Below, piece after piece: positions 36,248 to 45,524 of a stretch of 64,000 nucleotides of DNA. The notes under the pieces are model-generated. The model did not search any database and was not told the DNA's origin. It saw only the letters and a program-made list of their open reading frames with translations. The DNA is from Ignavibacteriaceae bacterium. Its GTDB lineage: Bacteria; Bacteroidota; Ignavibacteria; Ignavibacteriales; Ignavibacteriaceae. Location: assembly GCA_008933765.1 (NCBI GenBank), contig WBUK01000004.1, forward strand, positions 62,001 through 126,000, given 5' to 3'. Every line of letters starts with the position of its first letter. The first letter of the stretch is position 1. The position numbers and the translations under genes are program-made.

Positions 36248-37152
36248 GTCAATCCTGCATTATCCATATCATTTAAGTAATCGAATAAAAAAATAATTTT
36301 TATTACTCAAAGAACGAATTTACCGATTTTTATGAATAAAACATACACTTTTTCCTCTTAATCCATCGTGCATTCACCGAAGTGTGATATTAAACAATTA
36401 AAGTGCTGCAAATACAATTAAACTACTGCAGGCCTCACAATTCTTTTAAATAATTTTTCTGTCTGCTTACAAAACTGTATTTATCGGTTGATATTTCATA
36501 GGTTGATAACGAGCAGAAAAAGCCAGTTTTTTTTCATTGTAGTTTGTTTTAGATTTGTCATTTAGAATTTCGATTGCTTTACTCAAAATTAATTGGTTTA
36601 CTTGCTAGATACTCTTTTATACTCTAATTTTTAAAATTTTCTATCATTGAAAACCAACACCAAATATCTGAACGGTGGAACGGATTAGTATTCAGCAAAC
36701 AATACCGGCTTAAAATTCAAGGTTCTTAAAGGTCGGAAGTGAAATTGAAAAACAGTTATTGAAATGTTTCATTTAATCACTTGCACAAGACTGAACATGT
36801 AAAAATAGTCTTAGGTTTCTGGTATTTAATAAGAGGACATTATTTTCCACGAAATCTATGATGAGGTGAGCCAAAAAATAAATATTAAGAAATTCCATCT
36901 AAGTTTTTTATGATCTAAATATGAAAAACAGATTGTGTAGTTGTTCATATAGTAAGGCAATAATTATTAACCTAAATTTGATTAAAGCCCCGAAAGGGTG
37001 AATAAAATATGTAATCGTTCACGAAATTTGTCATTAGAAATAACCGAACAATAGAAAAGTTTTCTATTCTCTCCAATCCCCTCTAATGCTTGATTGGGAG
37101 TATTGAAAAACAAATTAGAAATATTTATGTCCTAAGAATTAAAGTAAAACTA
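36248..37152. other. AT-rich non-coding left flank of the island
   Basis: About 900 bases have no plausible coding frame, tRNA or terminator that I can see. Composition changes clearly from the gene-dense, more GC-balanced DNA to the left. The promoter of the large TPR gene must be here. I looked for inverted or direct repeats marking an insertion boundary and found none. Confidence 0.5.
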
Positions 37153-40056
37153 ATGAGTAAGAAAACTTTTATAAAAAAAGTTTGCGATAATATCGTTCAT
37201 GGTCTTATACTAGTCCTTCCTAAAGGAGCAGCTATTCATAAACTATTATTTAGTGTTAAAGATGCCCGGGAATCTACCGAGAAAGAGGATGCATATCAGG
37301 AACTAATGAAAAAATTAGAAAGCAAGGTCGAACAACTTTCAAGTATCGATAAAGAGATGATAGTTCCGCTCTTTAACACTTTATTTGAGTGGATAAAAGA
37401 AAAAAAATCCGATTTGGAATATAACCAGATTTTGTGCAGAATTGAGTCTCTCAAGTCATTACCAGGCTTTAAGGGCATCAATGTGGTTCTTCAGAATGAA
37501 TTGCTATCTTATGAAGCCGAAGTCAACTTAAGATTGGGAAATCAAAAAGTTGCCCAGGAATTGAGTGAACAAATCCTCAGCAAACAAAGGTATTCAATCA
37601 GAATCTGTGATTATTTACTTTACTATGCCTCAATTATCAAAAATAAGCCGTTATTTGAAGATATTTTGTTGAAGTATCAGTCTCTTGGTGCAACGACGGA
37701 AAAAATTACGCTGAAAGAAGTCATTTGGCAATATATGTCCGGTAATAATAAGGCAGTACTAAATTTATTATGCCAAAATGATAGCTATACAAGTATCAAA
37801 GAGGAGTTTATAGAATCAAGTAATGCCAATTTTTTTGTAGGTTTGGCGCTATTTCATTTAAAAAAATATGATTTAGCGAAACAATACTTAAAGAATGCTT
37901 ACGAAAAGGAAAAAACTTATATCCATAAATATTACCAATTATTAAATGAGGCATTTGAGGTAATCGATCGCCGATCAGCAAAATTTTTGATCACTGAATC
38001 TGAACGAAAAATTTTAATTTCCGTCTTAAAAGAATTGTCAAGTGACGGTTGTGTGGAATATTTTGGGAAAGAACCTTCTCAATTAAAAGAAGAATATTGG
38101 CACCTAAGGATAACTGTTGCTTTACACATCGATGACAAAGTCGGACTTGATGAATATCAAAAATGTCCTGAAGAACTCAAGAATAGTCCGGGTGTTAAAG
38201 GAATATACGCTGATATTCTATCATTTAATGACAAATCTGAGGAAGCAAATAAAATTTTATTAGAGCTTTATTCAGTTACTAACGATTTTCGTTTTATAAC
38301 AAAAATATTAAACACTTATTTACAATCAGCTAAATATGAAGAAGCATTAACATTTTCTGGAAGCATAAAAAAATTTGATGATGAAGGCATAATTTATTCA
38401 TTGATTATCGAGGCTTACGCTAAATTGAATGAAATCGAAAAAGTCGTTGAATTTGCTAAGGAAAAAATTGCAAGTTGTAAGTATCCGATTTATATATATC
38501 TTGTCTTAGGAGATATTTACTTTGCTACAGGAGATTTCTCTGAAGCAAATAAATGGTATTCAAAAATAATTACGGCAATACCCACTGAAGATTATGAGCC
38601 AAGGATATTATTTGCGAAGCATTTAAGAACCAGGAATAGAATAGACCTTTGTTTGCAAATTCTGCAACCGTACCTCAAATACAGTTACGAAGCTCAAAAA
38701 TTATTTGTTTATGATGCGGTAAAACCAGAAAATGAAAAATATTTTGGTGAAGCTGATGAAATAATTAAAAAAAATATTACCGGAGATAGTGATGAGATTT
38801 TTTGGATTAGCTGCAAAGTTGAGCTTGCATTTAATAGAAAAAGATATCACACAAGCCAAGAATATCTTAAGAAATTATATAAACTTGATAAGCGCTCTGA
38901 GATAGTATTTAGGCTTGCTTATTTGGAACTTCTATTAGGAGGAAAAGATGTTGTTGAACTAATGTACAAATTAGAAAACGAAATAAACCCCGATTTCGTT
39001 ATGATCGCAGCAAATTGTTATTATGCGTTAGGAGATTATGAAAGAGCAGAAAATTTAAGTCTAAAATCTATGGCTTTAAACGGAAATAATTTTAATGAGC
39101 ATTTGTATGCACAATTTATAGGAATTAATGTTGCCCCTAAACCCGGAATGCCTGAAATCACGGAACTTGATGAAGTTTTGAATGACTGTACTATCTTATT
39201 GGAATCTGATTCACAACAAGTCTGGATTGGAATTACTTCAAGATCAGAATTATTAGTTAAAGATAATCAGTACAAATTTGCAGATATAAAATTTTTCTTT
39301 AGGACTGATGAATCTGTAATTCACTTAATAGGTACTAAGAAAAATGAGCTTGTAGTTTTTGATAAAGTAAATTGGAGGATCAAGGAAATCTGGGGAATTA
39401 AGACTAAAGTATTTAACCATTGTATTCTGGAATATACCAGTAAGGTGCCTAATTCGAAATTTTTACAGTTAGTTGAACTTAAAGAAGACAATCCAATTGA
39501 ATCTATGATGCATTTTTTAGTTGAGTCCGAGATTTATGAAAATCAAATTTTGGCTGATTATAACTTTAGAAATGGAGTTGGATTACCACTGAAGCAGTTT
39601 GCAGTACGCACGGGCAAAAATATTATTGATACTCTTTTGTATTTACTTAATAAACCAAATCAATCGTTTTTCACCGGTGAATTAAATTTAATAAGTTTTG
39701 AAGAACGAAAAATTTTACTATCGCCCTCTTCAATTTCATTGCTATCCTTGATTGGTGTACTAGATTTTTTCATTTCAACATATTGTGACCAGTTGCTGGT
39801 CCTAGAAAGTACAAAAAAGTATTTCATTGATATAGTTGATAAAATGAACACTAAAGAATTTGCAGTTTCAATGTCGGTAGGAACTGATCAGGGGCGGTTT
39901 ATTAGAACAGAATATACTGAAGACTTCAAAAGAAAAAGAACAAAATTTTTTAATGAGATAATTCAAGCTTTGTCAAAAGTAGCAGTAACTATTATGGAAC
40001 TGAGACCGGAGGAATTGGATGAAATGTCTAAATATATTGCTTTAATATCTCGATAA
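37153..40056 (+). CDS. Large TPR - GreA/B-C-like - PIN protein, cut by in-frame TAA
   Basis: The frame of 967 residues runs from the ATG at 37153 (an upstream TTG at 37090 is less likely). Residues ~60-650 are helical repeats of TPR type (for example FFVGLALFHLKKYDLAKQYL, ANCYYALGDYERAENLSLKS). Residues ~665-760 look like a GreA/B C-terminal FKBP-like domain (CTILLESDSQQVWIGITSRS). From ~850 a PIN-type nuclease fold begins (ILLSPSSISLLSLIGVLDFF). TAA at 40054-40056 stops it, but the same frame continues with the rest of the PIN domain. From memory, predicted conflict systems with a TPR-GreAB-C-PIN architecture have been described, with PIN as the RNA-cutting effector; the match needs a profile search. 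It has AT-rich codon use and a weak ribosome-binding site. Confidence 0.65.
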   Translation: MSKKTFIKKVCDNIVHGLILVLPKGAAIHKLLFSVKDARESTEKEDAYQELMKKLESKVEQLSSIDKEMIVPLFNTLFEWIKEKKSDLEYNQILCRIESLKSLPGFKGINVVLQNELLSYEAEVNLRLGNQKVAQELSEQILSKQRYSIRICDYLLYYASIIKNKPLFEDILLKYQSLGATTEKITLKEVIWQYMSGNNKAVLNLLCQNDSYTSIKEEFIESSNANFFVGLALFHLKKYDLAKQYLKNAYEKEKTYIHKYYQLLNEAFEVIDRRSAKFLITESERKILISVLKELSSDGCVEYFGKEPSQLKEEYWHLRITVALHIDDKVGLDEYQKCPEELKNSPGVKGIYADILSFNDKSEEANKILLELYSVTNDFRFITKILNTYLQSAKYEEALTFSGSIKKFDDEGIIYSLIIEAYAKLNEIEKVVEFAKEKIASCKYPIYIYLVLGDIYFATGDFSEANKWYSKIITAIPTEDYEPRILFAKHLRTRNRIDLCLQILQPYLKYSYEAQKLFVYDAVKPENEKYFGEADEIIKKNITGDSDEIFWISCKVELAFNRKRYHTSQEYLKKLYKLDKRSEIVFRLAYLELLLGGKDVVELMYKLENEINPDFVMIAANCYYALGDYERAENLSLKSMALNGNNFNEHLYAQFIGINVAPKPGMPEITELDEVLNDCTILLESDSQQVWIGITSRSELLVKDNQYKFADIKFFFRTDESVIHLIGTKKNELVVFDKVNWRIKEIWGIKTKVFNHCILEYTSKVPNSKFLQLVELKEDNPIESMMHFLVESEIYENQILADYNFRNGVGLPLKQFAVRTGKNIIDTLLYLLNKPNQSFFTGELNLISFEERKILLSPSSISLLSLIGVLDFFISTYCDQLLVLESTKKYFIDIVDKMNTKEFAVSMSVGTDQGRFIRTEYTEDFKRKRTKFFNEIIQALSKVAVTIMELRPEELDEMSKYIALISR

Positions 40057-40623
40057 GATTATGAAAATTTGAAATATTCTAGTGAAAATAACTGTATATA
40101 TTTGGTTGATGACCTTTTTATAAGAAAAGCCAGAGGATTATTCGATCAAAATATAGATGTTATAAATACCGCCTCAATCTTATATGCGTTGTTTGAGGAT
40201 AATCTGGATTCACTTTTAGAAAAAATAGAACAATTATCGGAAGGAGGATATAATCATTTGTTTAATTCGGAATCATTGAAAAATATTACCCAAAGACTTT
40301 TTAATGAATACCAAGTTATAGGTAGTGAAACTAAATATGGGGTTTTATTAAAAATTGTACACAATATATTGACTCAGCAGATGATTTTCCCAGACAATCT
40401 TAAAATAGTTGTTAACTACCTCAACTATCTTTATGATTATAAAACAGATATTAGAGCAAGGTATTTAGTTCGCTCATTATTGAAAGAATTATGGCTTTTT
40501 ATTGGGCTATACAATCTTGATGTAAATTTATTGCTGGAAGAATTAGGGTTTATTTGTATGGGGGACAAAAATAAACTCATATTTTTTTCCAAAATGTTGA
40601 AAGATCTTGATGCTGATTATTGA
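40057..40623 (+). pseudogene. C-terminal half of the PIN domain, in frame after the TAA
   Basis: Directly after the stop the same frame reads DYENLKYSSENN and then CIYLVDDLFIRKARGLF. This is the PIN-type late motif, in which paired acidic residues (VDD) and a following Arg complete the metal site. A helical tail ends at 40623. The only independent start is a TTG at 40069 without a ribosome-binding site, so this is better read as the 3' part of the same gene (37153-40623, about 1156 codons) than as a separate gene. If the TAA is real the nuclease lacks its second acidic cluster. Confidence 0.65.
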
Positions 40624-40641
40624 ATTAATACTTTCAGTTGA

Positions 40642-41148
40642 TCAGATAGTTAAATTTGGGAGGGGAATATTTCTGATTCTATCTCTCAGCGCTATCAAGT
40701 GTTTTTTATTGATTGTATCTACATATTCTCTTTTTTTATACAGCATTCCATTGCTTAAATCAAGTTTATAACCTGTTTTCAGATTATGAGCGTGAGGTGA
40801 ACAAGGAAATGGATATGGATCATATTTAAAAATTCGCCAAATTTCACCTTGGAATCTAATGGTCCCTTCAGTAAGTAGTTGAGGAGCGCCTTCCGGAAGA
40901 ATGGATTCTTCAAGAATTATTTCTTCGTACTCACTCCAAGCCCTAAAATCGATTTTTGAGACAATTTTTTTTAAACAATCTACTGTCCATTCAATATTCA
41001 GTATTTTTGTAATTTCATCTAATCCTAAAGCAACCATTACGGCTGTTTGAATATCAATATTATCTTCAGAAATATTTAATTCTTGAGCAATTTCTTTGCA
41101 TACTTTTTGGCTGACTTCTCTCCGATTGTTTATTCTTTCACTGGGCAT
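40642..41148 (-). CDS. Small island protein with DPxPFPxxPHAHN motif
   Basis: The 168-residue protein converges on the TPR-PIN gene with only 18 bp between stops. The N-terminal half is helical (SQKVCKEIAQELNI). The C-terminal half has a compact beta-rich block: GEIWRIFKYDPYPFPCSPHA, then HNLKTGYKLDLSNGMLYKKR and a closing helix (KKHLIALRDRI). The dense HxH, Cys and Asp residues resemble a conserved motif block I have seen in small uncharacterised proteins, and could bind metal or nucleic acid. I cannot name a family. It may be an antitoxin, immunity or regulatory partner of the PIN protein, inferred only from position. Confidence 0.6.
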   Translation of the reverse strand: MPSERINNRREVSQKVCKEIAQELNISEDNIDIQTAVMVALGLDEITKILNIEWTVDCLKKIVSKIDFRAWSEYEEIILEESILPEGAPQLLTEGTIRFQGEIWRIFKYDPYPFPCSPHAHNLKTGYKLDLSNGMLYKKREYVDTINKKHLIALRDRIRNIPLPNLTI

Positions 41149-41306
41149 GTATTTTACACTGACTCCATTATTTAATTTTGCAGACTTAATAATTATTAAG
41201 TTTTTCTACTTTTTGTGGTAAAAATACCGGAAGCTACAATTTTTCCGGGAGGTATATACTAATGAATAAGAGACTGTTTGTAGTTCTGTCTTTGCAATAA
41301 CAAATT

Positions 41307-41420
41307 AAATTATCCTTCGGTTCACTCAATATCTGTGCCAACCACTAAGAAACAAAGGTAAAAATTATCCGACAATTCACTCAATCTCTGTACAAACTCT
41401 GCAAAATAGAAGTAAAAATT
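41307..41420. repeat. 55-bp tandem duplication upstream of a TonB receptor
   Basis: AAATTATCC...TTCACTCAATATCTGTGCCAA starting at 41307 is repeated, diverged, at 41362 (AAATTATCCGACAATTCACT). A third unit begins at 41416. It is the only structure I see in the 332-bp gap between the island and the receptor gene. Confidence 0.7.
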
Positions 41421-41480
41421 CCGATTCTGAGAAACATTTTGTATGTTTCAGGTGATCTTATTTTAAATTTTTAGTTAGTT

Positions 41481-43769
41481 ATGAAAAATATAATTATTTT
41501 AGCGTTGCTGCCCGTTATTCTGGCGGCGCAGCCGATAAAAATAACCGGAAAGATCACAAACGGAGAAACGAACGCACCGATTGTTAATGCCCAAATATTC
41601 TCCGTAAGTTCGCAAAAGTCAACTTTTTCCGACCGCAATGGTGATTACGAGTTGACCATCCTAAAATCTGAATTAACAACACTTAAATTTTTTGCCTCCG
41701 GGTTCTCTCCTCTTACGATGACTTTCGACCCCGGCAATTCAAACCCCTATAAATTAGATATTTCACTCGACCCGATTACTATCCGCTTAGGCGAAGTTAC
41801 TGTTACAAGCCCAAGATATGTTACATCAATTCAGGAATCCCCTTTCCCACTCAGTATAATTGAAAAATCGGATATTGAAGGCGCAAGCAAACTTTCGCTT
41901 GCAGAGTATATCTCTGAAGAGCCCGGCATTTCACTCTCCCGGGATGGTATCTGGCAGACGGATATATCGCTCCGGGGATTCCGGGGCACCGGGCTTGTTC
42001 TGATGGTTGACGGCAACCGTCTGGAAACCGCCACCGAGCTGAGCGCAAGAATGTCGATGATTGATCAGTTTGATGTTCAACGAGTTGAAATAATAAAGGG
42101 TGCGGCATCTTCAATGTACGGCACGGGTGCACTTGGCGGAGTAATTAATATAATCACCGAAAACTTCGGCTTTCGCGAAAACCCCTACTTTAACGGGTCA
42201 TTAAGTGGCTATTTCAACAGTGTAAACATCGGCTCAGGTACCAGTTTAGCTCTGAATGCCGGCGGCAATTCCTGGTTTGCAAAAGTAAGGGGTTCGTTCA
42301 GAGGTGCTTCCGCGACTGAAACGCCCGAAGGGCTTTTGCTTAACAGCCACTTTCACGATAACAGCATAAGCGCTGCCGTTGGGGTGAAACCGCTGAAAGA
42401 CCATGAACTTGAAATAAACTTTCAGAAGTATGGCGGCGTGGATATCGGGCTGCCCGGCGGATCGGCTTTTGCGGCTGCTGCCGTTGCGCGCTACCCCGAA
42501 GTTAACCGTGAAATGTATTCGGCTGAGTATAGAATTAACGGGATTTCAACCACGCCGGCAAACCTAAGCCTGAAATATTATCACCAGTTGATAGTTCGGG
42601 ATGTTGAGGTGAAAATGCCCGCTGCAACACTGTATCCCTATGCCGATCACTTCAACGATGGTGTTACCTTAACCACTAACTGGCTCTTTTCAGGGCACTA
42701 CAGGTTAGTGCTTGGGGTGGATGCATGGCAGCGAAAAATGGACAGCCGCCGCAGGAGAATCCCCGCGGCAACACCGAATACCGTGGTGCACGAGCGACCC
42801 GTTCCCCTTTCAACTTTCAGAAGTGGCGGGCTTTTCTTCCAGAACGAAATCAACAACTTAGCAAACGCTTTGGATATTGCTATAGGCGGCAGATTCGATC
42901 TTATTAATGTAAAAAGCGACCCTTCCTACAACCCCGATTTTATTGTGGTTAATGGCGTAGTGAACCCTCATCCACCCGGACAGACACTTCTTTGGGAGGG
43001 GAAAGATGAAAACAGCAATTCGTGGAGCGTTAATGTTGCCGCAGTTTACAGGCTAAGCGATGCTAACCGGGTTTCGTTCAACTTCGGAAAATCTTTCCGT
43101 GCACCGTCGCTTGAAGAAAGGTTCCAGTTTTTAGACCTGGGTGCTTTGGTGAAGCTTGGCAACCCTGCCCTTGAGCCTGAGGACGGCTGGTTCTACGACA
43201 TCGGATACAGACACTACTCAAACAGCGCAATGTTCCGCGTAAATTTCTATCTGAATGTTCTGCGCAACATGGTTGTTGAAACCCCCGGTTTCACATTTCA
43301 GGGGCGCCCTGCAACTCAGATGGTTAATTTTGGCGCTGCTAAGTTGTTCGGGTTCGATCTCGCATTTGAACTTCAGATTACAAAAGGCTTGATTTTCTAC
43401 GGAAGTGCCGCCATGGTTCGGGGTGAAGACAGTAAAAAACAAGAGAATCTTCCACTTATGCCTGCAGATAACGGAACATTAGGAGTGCGTGTTTCACCAA
43501 TTGGTATGTGCAGCATTGATTTGGAAATTACAGGCGTTAACGACCAGAATAAAATTGCACCGGCAGAGGTGAGAACCGGCGGTTACAGTTTAGTGAACTT
43601 TGCGATTCACCTTAAACCGATTGATCTGCACTACGGCACAATTGCTTTAAGCGCCGGAGCCGATAACATTTTCGACAGGCTGTATTTTAACAACCTCGCT
43701 ACAAACCGCGGTATGGTTAAAGCTGAACCCGGCAGAAATATTTACCTGAAAGCAGAGGTTAAGTTTTAG
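41481..43769 (+). CDS. TonB-dependent receptor (siderophore/cofactor type)
   Basis: This 762-residue outer-membrane receptor has a signal peptide (MKNIIILALLPVILAAQ) and a carboxypeptidase-like domain (ITGKITNGETNAPIVNAQIF). The plug domain has classic text (DISLRGFRGTGLVLMVDGNR, RVEIIKGAASSMYGTGALGG). The barrel carries FNFGKSFRAPSLEERF and the C-terminus IYLKAEVKF with a terminal Phe for BAM recognition. Such plug sequences are found in receptors for iron chelates, haem or cobalamin; the ligand is not deducible here. It stands alone with a bidirectional terminator after it. Confidence 0.92.
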   Translation: MKNIIILALLPVILAAQPIKITGKITNGETNAPIVNAQIFSVSSQKSTFSDRNGDYELTILKSELTTLKFFASGFSPLTMTFDPGNSNPYKLDISLDPITIRLGEVTVTSPRYVTSIQESPFPLSIIEKSDIEGASKLSLAEYISEEPGISLSRDGIWQTDISLRGFRGTGLVLMVDGNRLETATELSARMSMIDQFDVQRVEIIKGAASSMYGTGALGGVINIITENFGFRENPYFNGSLSGYFNSVNIGSGTSLALNAGGNSWFAKVRGSFRGASATETPEGLLLNSHFHDNSISAAVGVKPLKDHELEINFQKYGGVDIGLPGGSAFAAAAVARYPEVNREMYSAEYRINGISTTPANLSLKYYHQLIVRDVEVKMPAATLYPYADHFNDGVTLTTNWLFSGHYRLVLGVDAWQRKMDSRRRRIPAATPNTVVHERPVPLSTFRSGGLFFQNEINNLANALDIAIGGRFDLINVKSDPSYNPDFIVVNGVVNPHPPGQTLLWEGKDENSNSWSVNVAAVYRLSDANRVSFNFGKSFRAPSLEERFQFLDLGALVKLGNPALEPEDGWFYDIGYRHYSNSAMFRVNFYLNVLRNMVVETPGFTFQGRPATQMVNFGAAKLFGFDLAFELQITKGLIFYGSAAMVRGEDSKKQENLPLMPADNGTLGVRVSPIGMCSIDLEITGVNDQNKIAPAEVRTGGYSLVNFAIHLKPIDLHYGTIALSAGADNIFDRLYFNNLATNRGMVKAEPGRNIYLKAEVKF

Positions 43770-43811
43770 AAATAGCTTGAAAGAAAAAACCCAACAAAAC
43801 GCTTTAAAGCA

Positions 43812-43852
43812 AAAAAGCGGCGGAATTTCAAAAATTCTGCCGCTTTTTCTTT
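43812..43852. terminator. Bidirectional terminator between TonB receptor and nuoI
   Basis: The stem from AAAAAGCGGCGGAATTT to AAATTCTGCCGCTTTTT is 17 bases with one wobble pair and a three-base loop, flanked by an A run on the left and a T run on the right. It can serve both converging genes. A perfect 20-base palindrome (CGATTAATTGCAATTAATCG, 43885-43904) follows. Confidence 0.88.
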
Positions 43853-43940
43853 TTAATTGCTTCAGATTAAAAAGTAGTACACTACGATTAATTGCAATTA
43901 ATCGCAATCAATTCAAATTTATTGGGATATTCAATCCAGA

Positions 43941-44435
43941 TTATTTGTTTGCTCTTACGAACTCAATTCTATCCCGAAGTTCCTCAATAGGTGTAAGCAG
44001 GCGGTCCAATCCAAAAATAGCATCCTGGCGTGACTCAAACGCTACTTCATAATCTTTACTCATAACGATTGCCTCTTCAGGGCACACCTCTTCGCAAAGC
44101 CCGCAGAAAATGCAGCGCAGCATATTAATCTCAAAACTGATCGGGTAGCGTTCTTTTTCCCGTTCTGTTTCCGAAGCCTGAAGTTGTATAGCCAAAGGCG
44201 GGCAGACCCTTGCGCACAAACCGCAGGCGACACATCTTTCGCTGCCGTCTTCTTCCATAACAAGCACAGGGCGCCCCCGATATTCCCCTGTAGGAATAAA
44301 TTTCTCTTCCGGATACATCAAAGTGTAAGGTTTGCGGAACATGTTTTGCAGCGTAATCGACAAGCCTTTTGCAATAACAGGGATGTATATCCGCTCCATC
44401 AGTGTAAAATCTTTCATCCGTTTCTTCACTGCCAT
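43941..44435 (-). CDS. nuoI: NADH-quinone oxidoreductase subunit I
   Basis: The 164-residue 8Fe ferredoxin-like subunit of complex I carries electrons between the peripheral arm and the quinone site. Two complete [4Fe-4S] motifs are visible: CVACGLCARVCPPLAIQ and CIFCGLCEEVCPEEAIVM. The N-terminal helix (IPVIAKGLSITLQNMFRKPY) is usual for the family. It is the last gene of nuoG-nuoH-nuoI on the minus strand, ten bases after nuoH. nuoJ, which usually follows, is absent, so the remaining subunits must be encoded elsewhere. Confidence 0.95.
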   Translation of the reverse strand: MAVKKRMKDFTLMERIYIPVIAKGLSITLQNMFRKPYTLMYPEEKFIPTGEYRGRPVLVMEEDGSERCVACGLCARVCPPLAIQLQASETEREKERYPISFEINMLRCIFCGLCEEVCPEEAIVMSKDYEVAFESRQDAIFGLDRLLTPIEELRDRIEFVRANK

Positions 44436-44445
44436 ATCGTAACTC

Positions 44446-45501
44446 CTAATTAAATATCATTGCTATAACTGCTACCCATACCAAATTTATCAGAGCCAAC
44501 GGGAACATAACCTTCCAGCCGATGCTCATTAACTGATCGTAACGGAACCTTGGGATGCTCCATCTGACCCATATAAAGAAGAAAAGAAGTGCCGCCACCT
44601 TCAAGAAAAACGCCGCTACCTGAATTATAACGGTCAGGGTTTCTGAAAGCCCAAGTTTTTCTATGTAAGGAACCTGCCAGCCACCAAGATAAAGAAGAAC
44701 TATCAACGCGGAGGCGGTTGTCATGTTAGCATATTCCGCAAGGAAAAATGAACCAAATTTCATGCTGGAGTATTCCGTGTGGTAGCCGCCGACCAGCTCA
44801 GGTTCCGCTTCCGGTAAATCGAACGGAAGCCGGTTTGTTTCAGCAAATGCAGCCGTTACAAATGTTATGAACCCGATCGGCTGAACAAAAATGTTCCACA
44901 TCCAACCTGATTGAGATTCAATAATCGCCTGCGGGGAAAGTGACTGTGCCAAAAGCACAACGCCGGCGATCGAAAAGCCCATCGAAATCTCGTAAGAAAT
45001 CATCTGTGCCGATGACCTTACACCACCAAGCAACGAGTATTTTGAACCGGAAGACCACCCCGACATTGTGATTGCGTAAACCCCGATTGAAGTAAGCGCC
45101 AAAATGTAGAGGATACCCGGGTTGATTGATGGTATTATCGCAAATGAGAACGAATCACCAAATATTGCCTGCCAGGCACTATCTGCAATTGTTATATCGG
45201 GGCCTATTGGTATCACCGCAAAACTTGTAAAAGCGACAAACAGCGCCAAAAACGGAGCAAGTGTGTGTATCGGTTTATAGGCTTGAGTTGGCACAATATC
45301 TTCTTTAAGCACCAATTTAAGCACATCAGCAAATGGCTGCAGCAACCCTGCAGGTCCGACTCTGTTGGGACCCACTCTGCTTTGCGCCCAGGCAGAAAGT
45401 TTTCTTTCCCAATAAACGAGATACGCTACATTGATCAGCACAATATTTGCAAGAATCAGCAATTTCCCGAGTGCCACGCCGGCATTTATCCAAGGTTCCA
45501 T
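44446..45501 (-). CDS. nuoH: NADH-quinone oxidoreductase subunit H
   Basis: This 351-residue membrane subunit forms much of the quinone-binding chamber of complex I. It has eight or nine helices. Family signatures are WERKLSAWAQSRVGPNRVGP on the first cytoplasmic loop, GWSSGSKYSLLGGVRSSAQM, ETNRLPFDLPEAEPELVGGY, and the late RWSIPRFRYDQLMSIGWK. It sits between nuoG (23 bp) and nuoI (10 bp) in one operon. Confidence 0.96.
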   Translation of the reverse strand: MEPWINAGVALGKLLILANIVLINVAYLVYWERKLSAWAQSRVGPNRVGPAGLLQPFADVLKLVLKEDIVPTQAYKPIHTLAPFLALFVAFTSFAVIPIGPDITIADSAWQAIFGDSFSFAIIPSINPGILYILALTSIGVYAITMSGWSSGSKYSLLGGVRSSAQMISYEISMGFSIAGVVLLAQSLSPQAIIESQSGWMWNIFVQPIGFITFVTAAFAETNRLPFDLPEAEPELVGGYHTEYSSMKFGSFFLAEYANMTTASALIVLLYLGGWQVPYIEKLGLSETLTVIIQVAAFFLKVAALLFFFIWVRWSIPRFRYDQLMSIGWKVMFPLALINLVWVAVIAMIFN

Positions 45502-45524
45502 TTATTCTGTCAGTTCCTTAAATT

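Noticed and set aside
36248..37152. Integrase or attachment site at the island edge
   Set aside because: No tRNA, integrase fragment or matching direct repeat was found at either edge.
12387..40056. Stop-codon reassignment (TAA as sense) in this organism
   Set aside because: Two in-frame TAAs looked suggestive, but many clear genes here end correctly at TAA, so independent nonsense mutations or sequence errors are the simpler explanation.
40069..40623. Independent 184-residue gene starting at TTG
   Set aside because: It is in the same frame as the large TPR gene, only four codons after its TAA, has no ribosome-binding site, and contains the missing end of the PIN domain.
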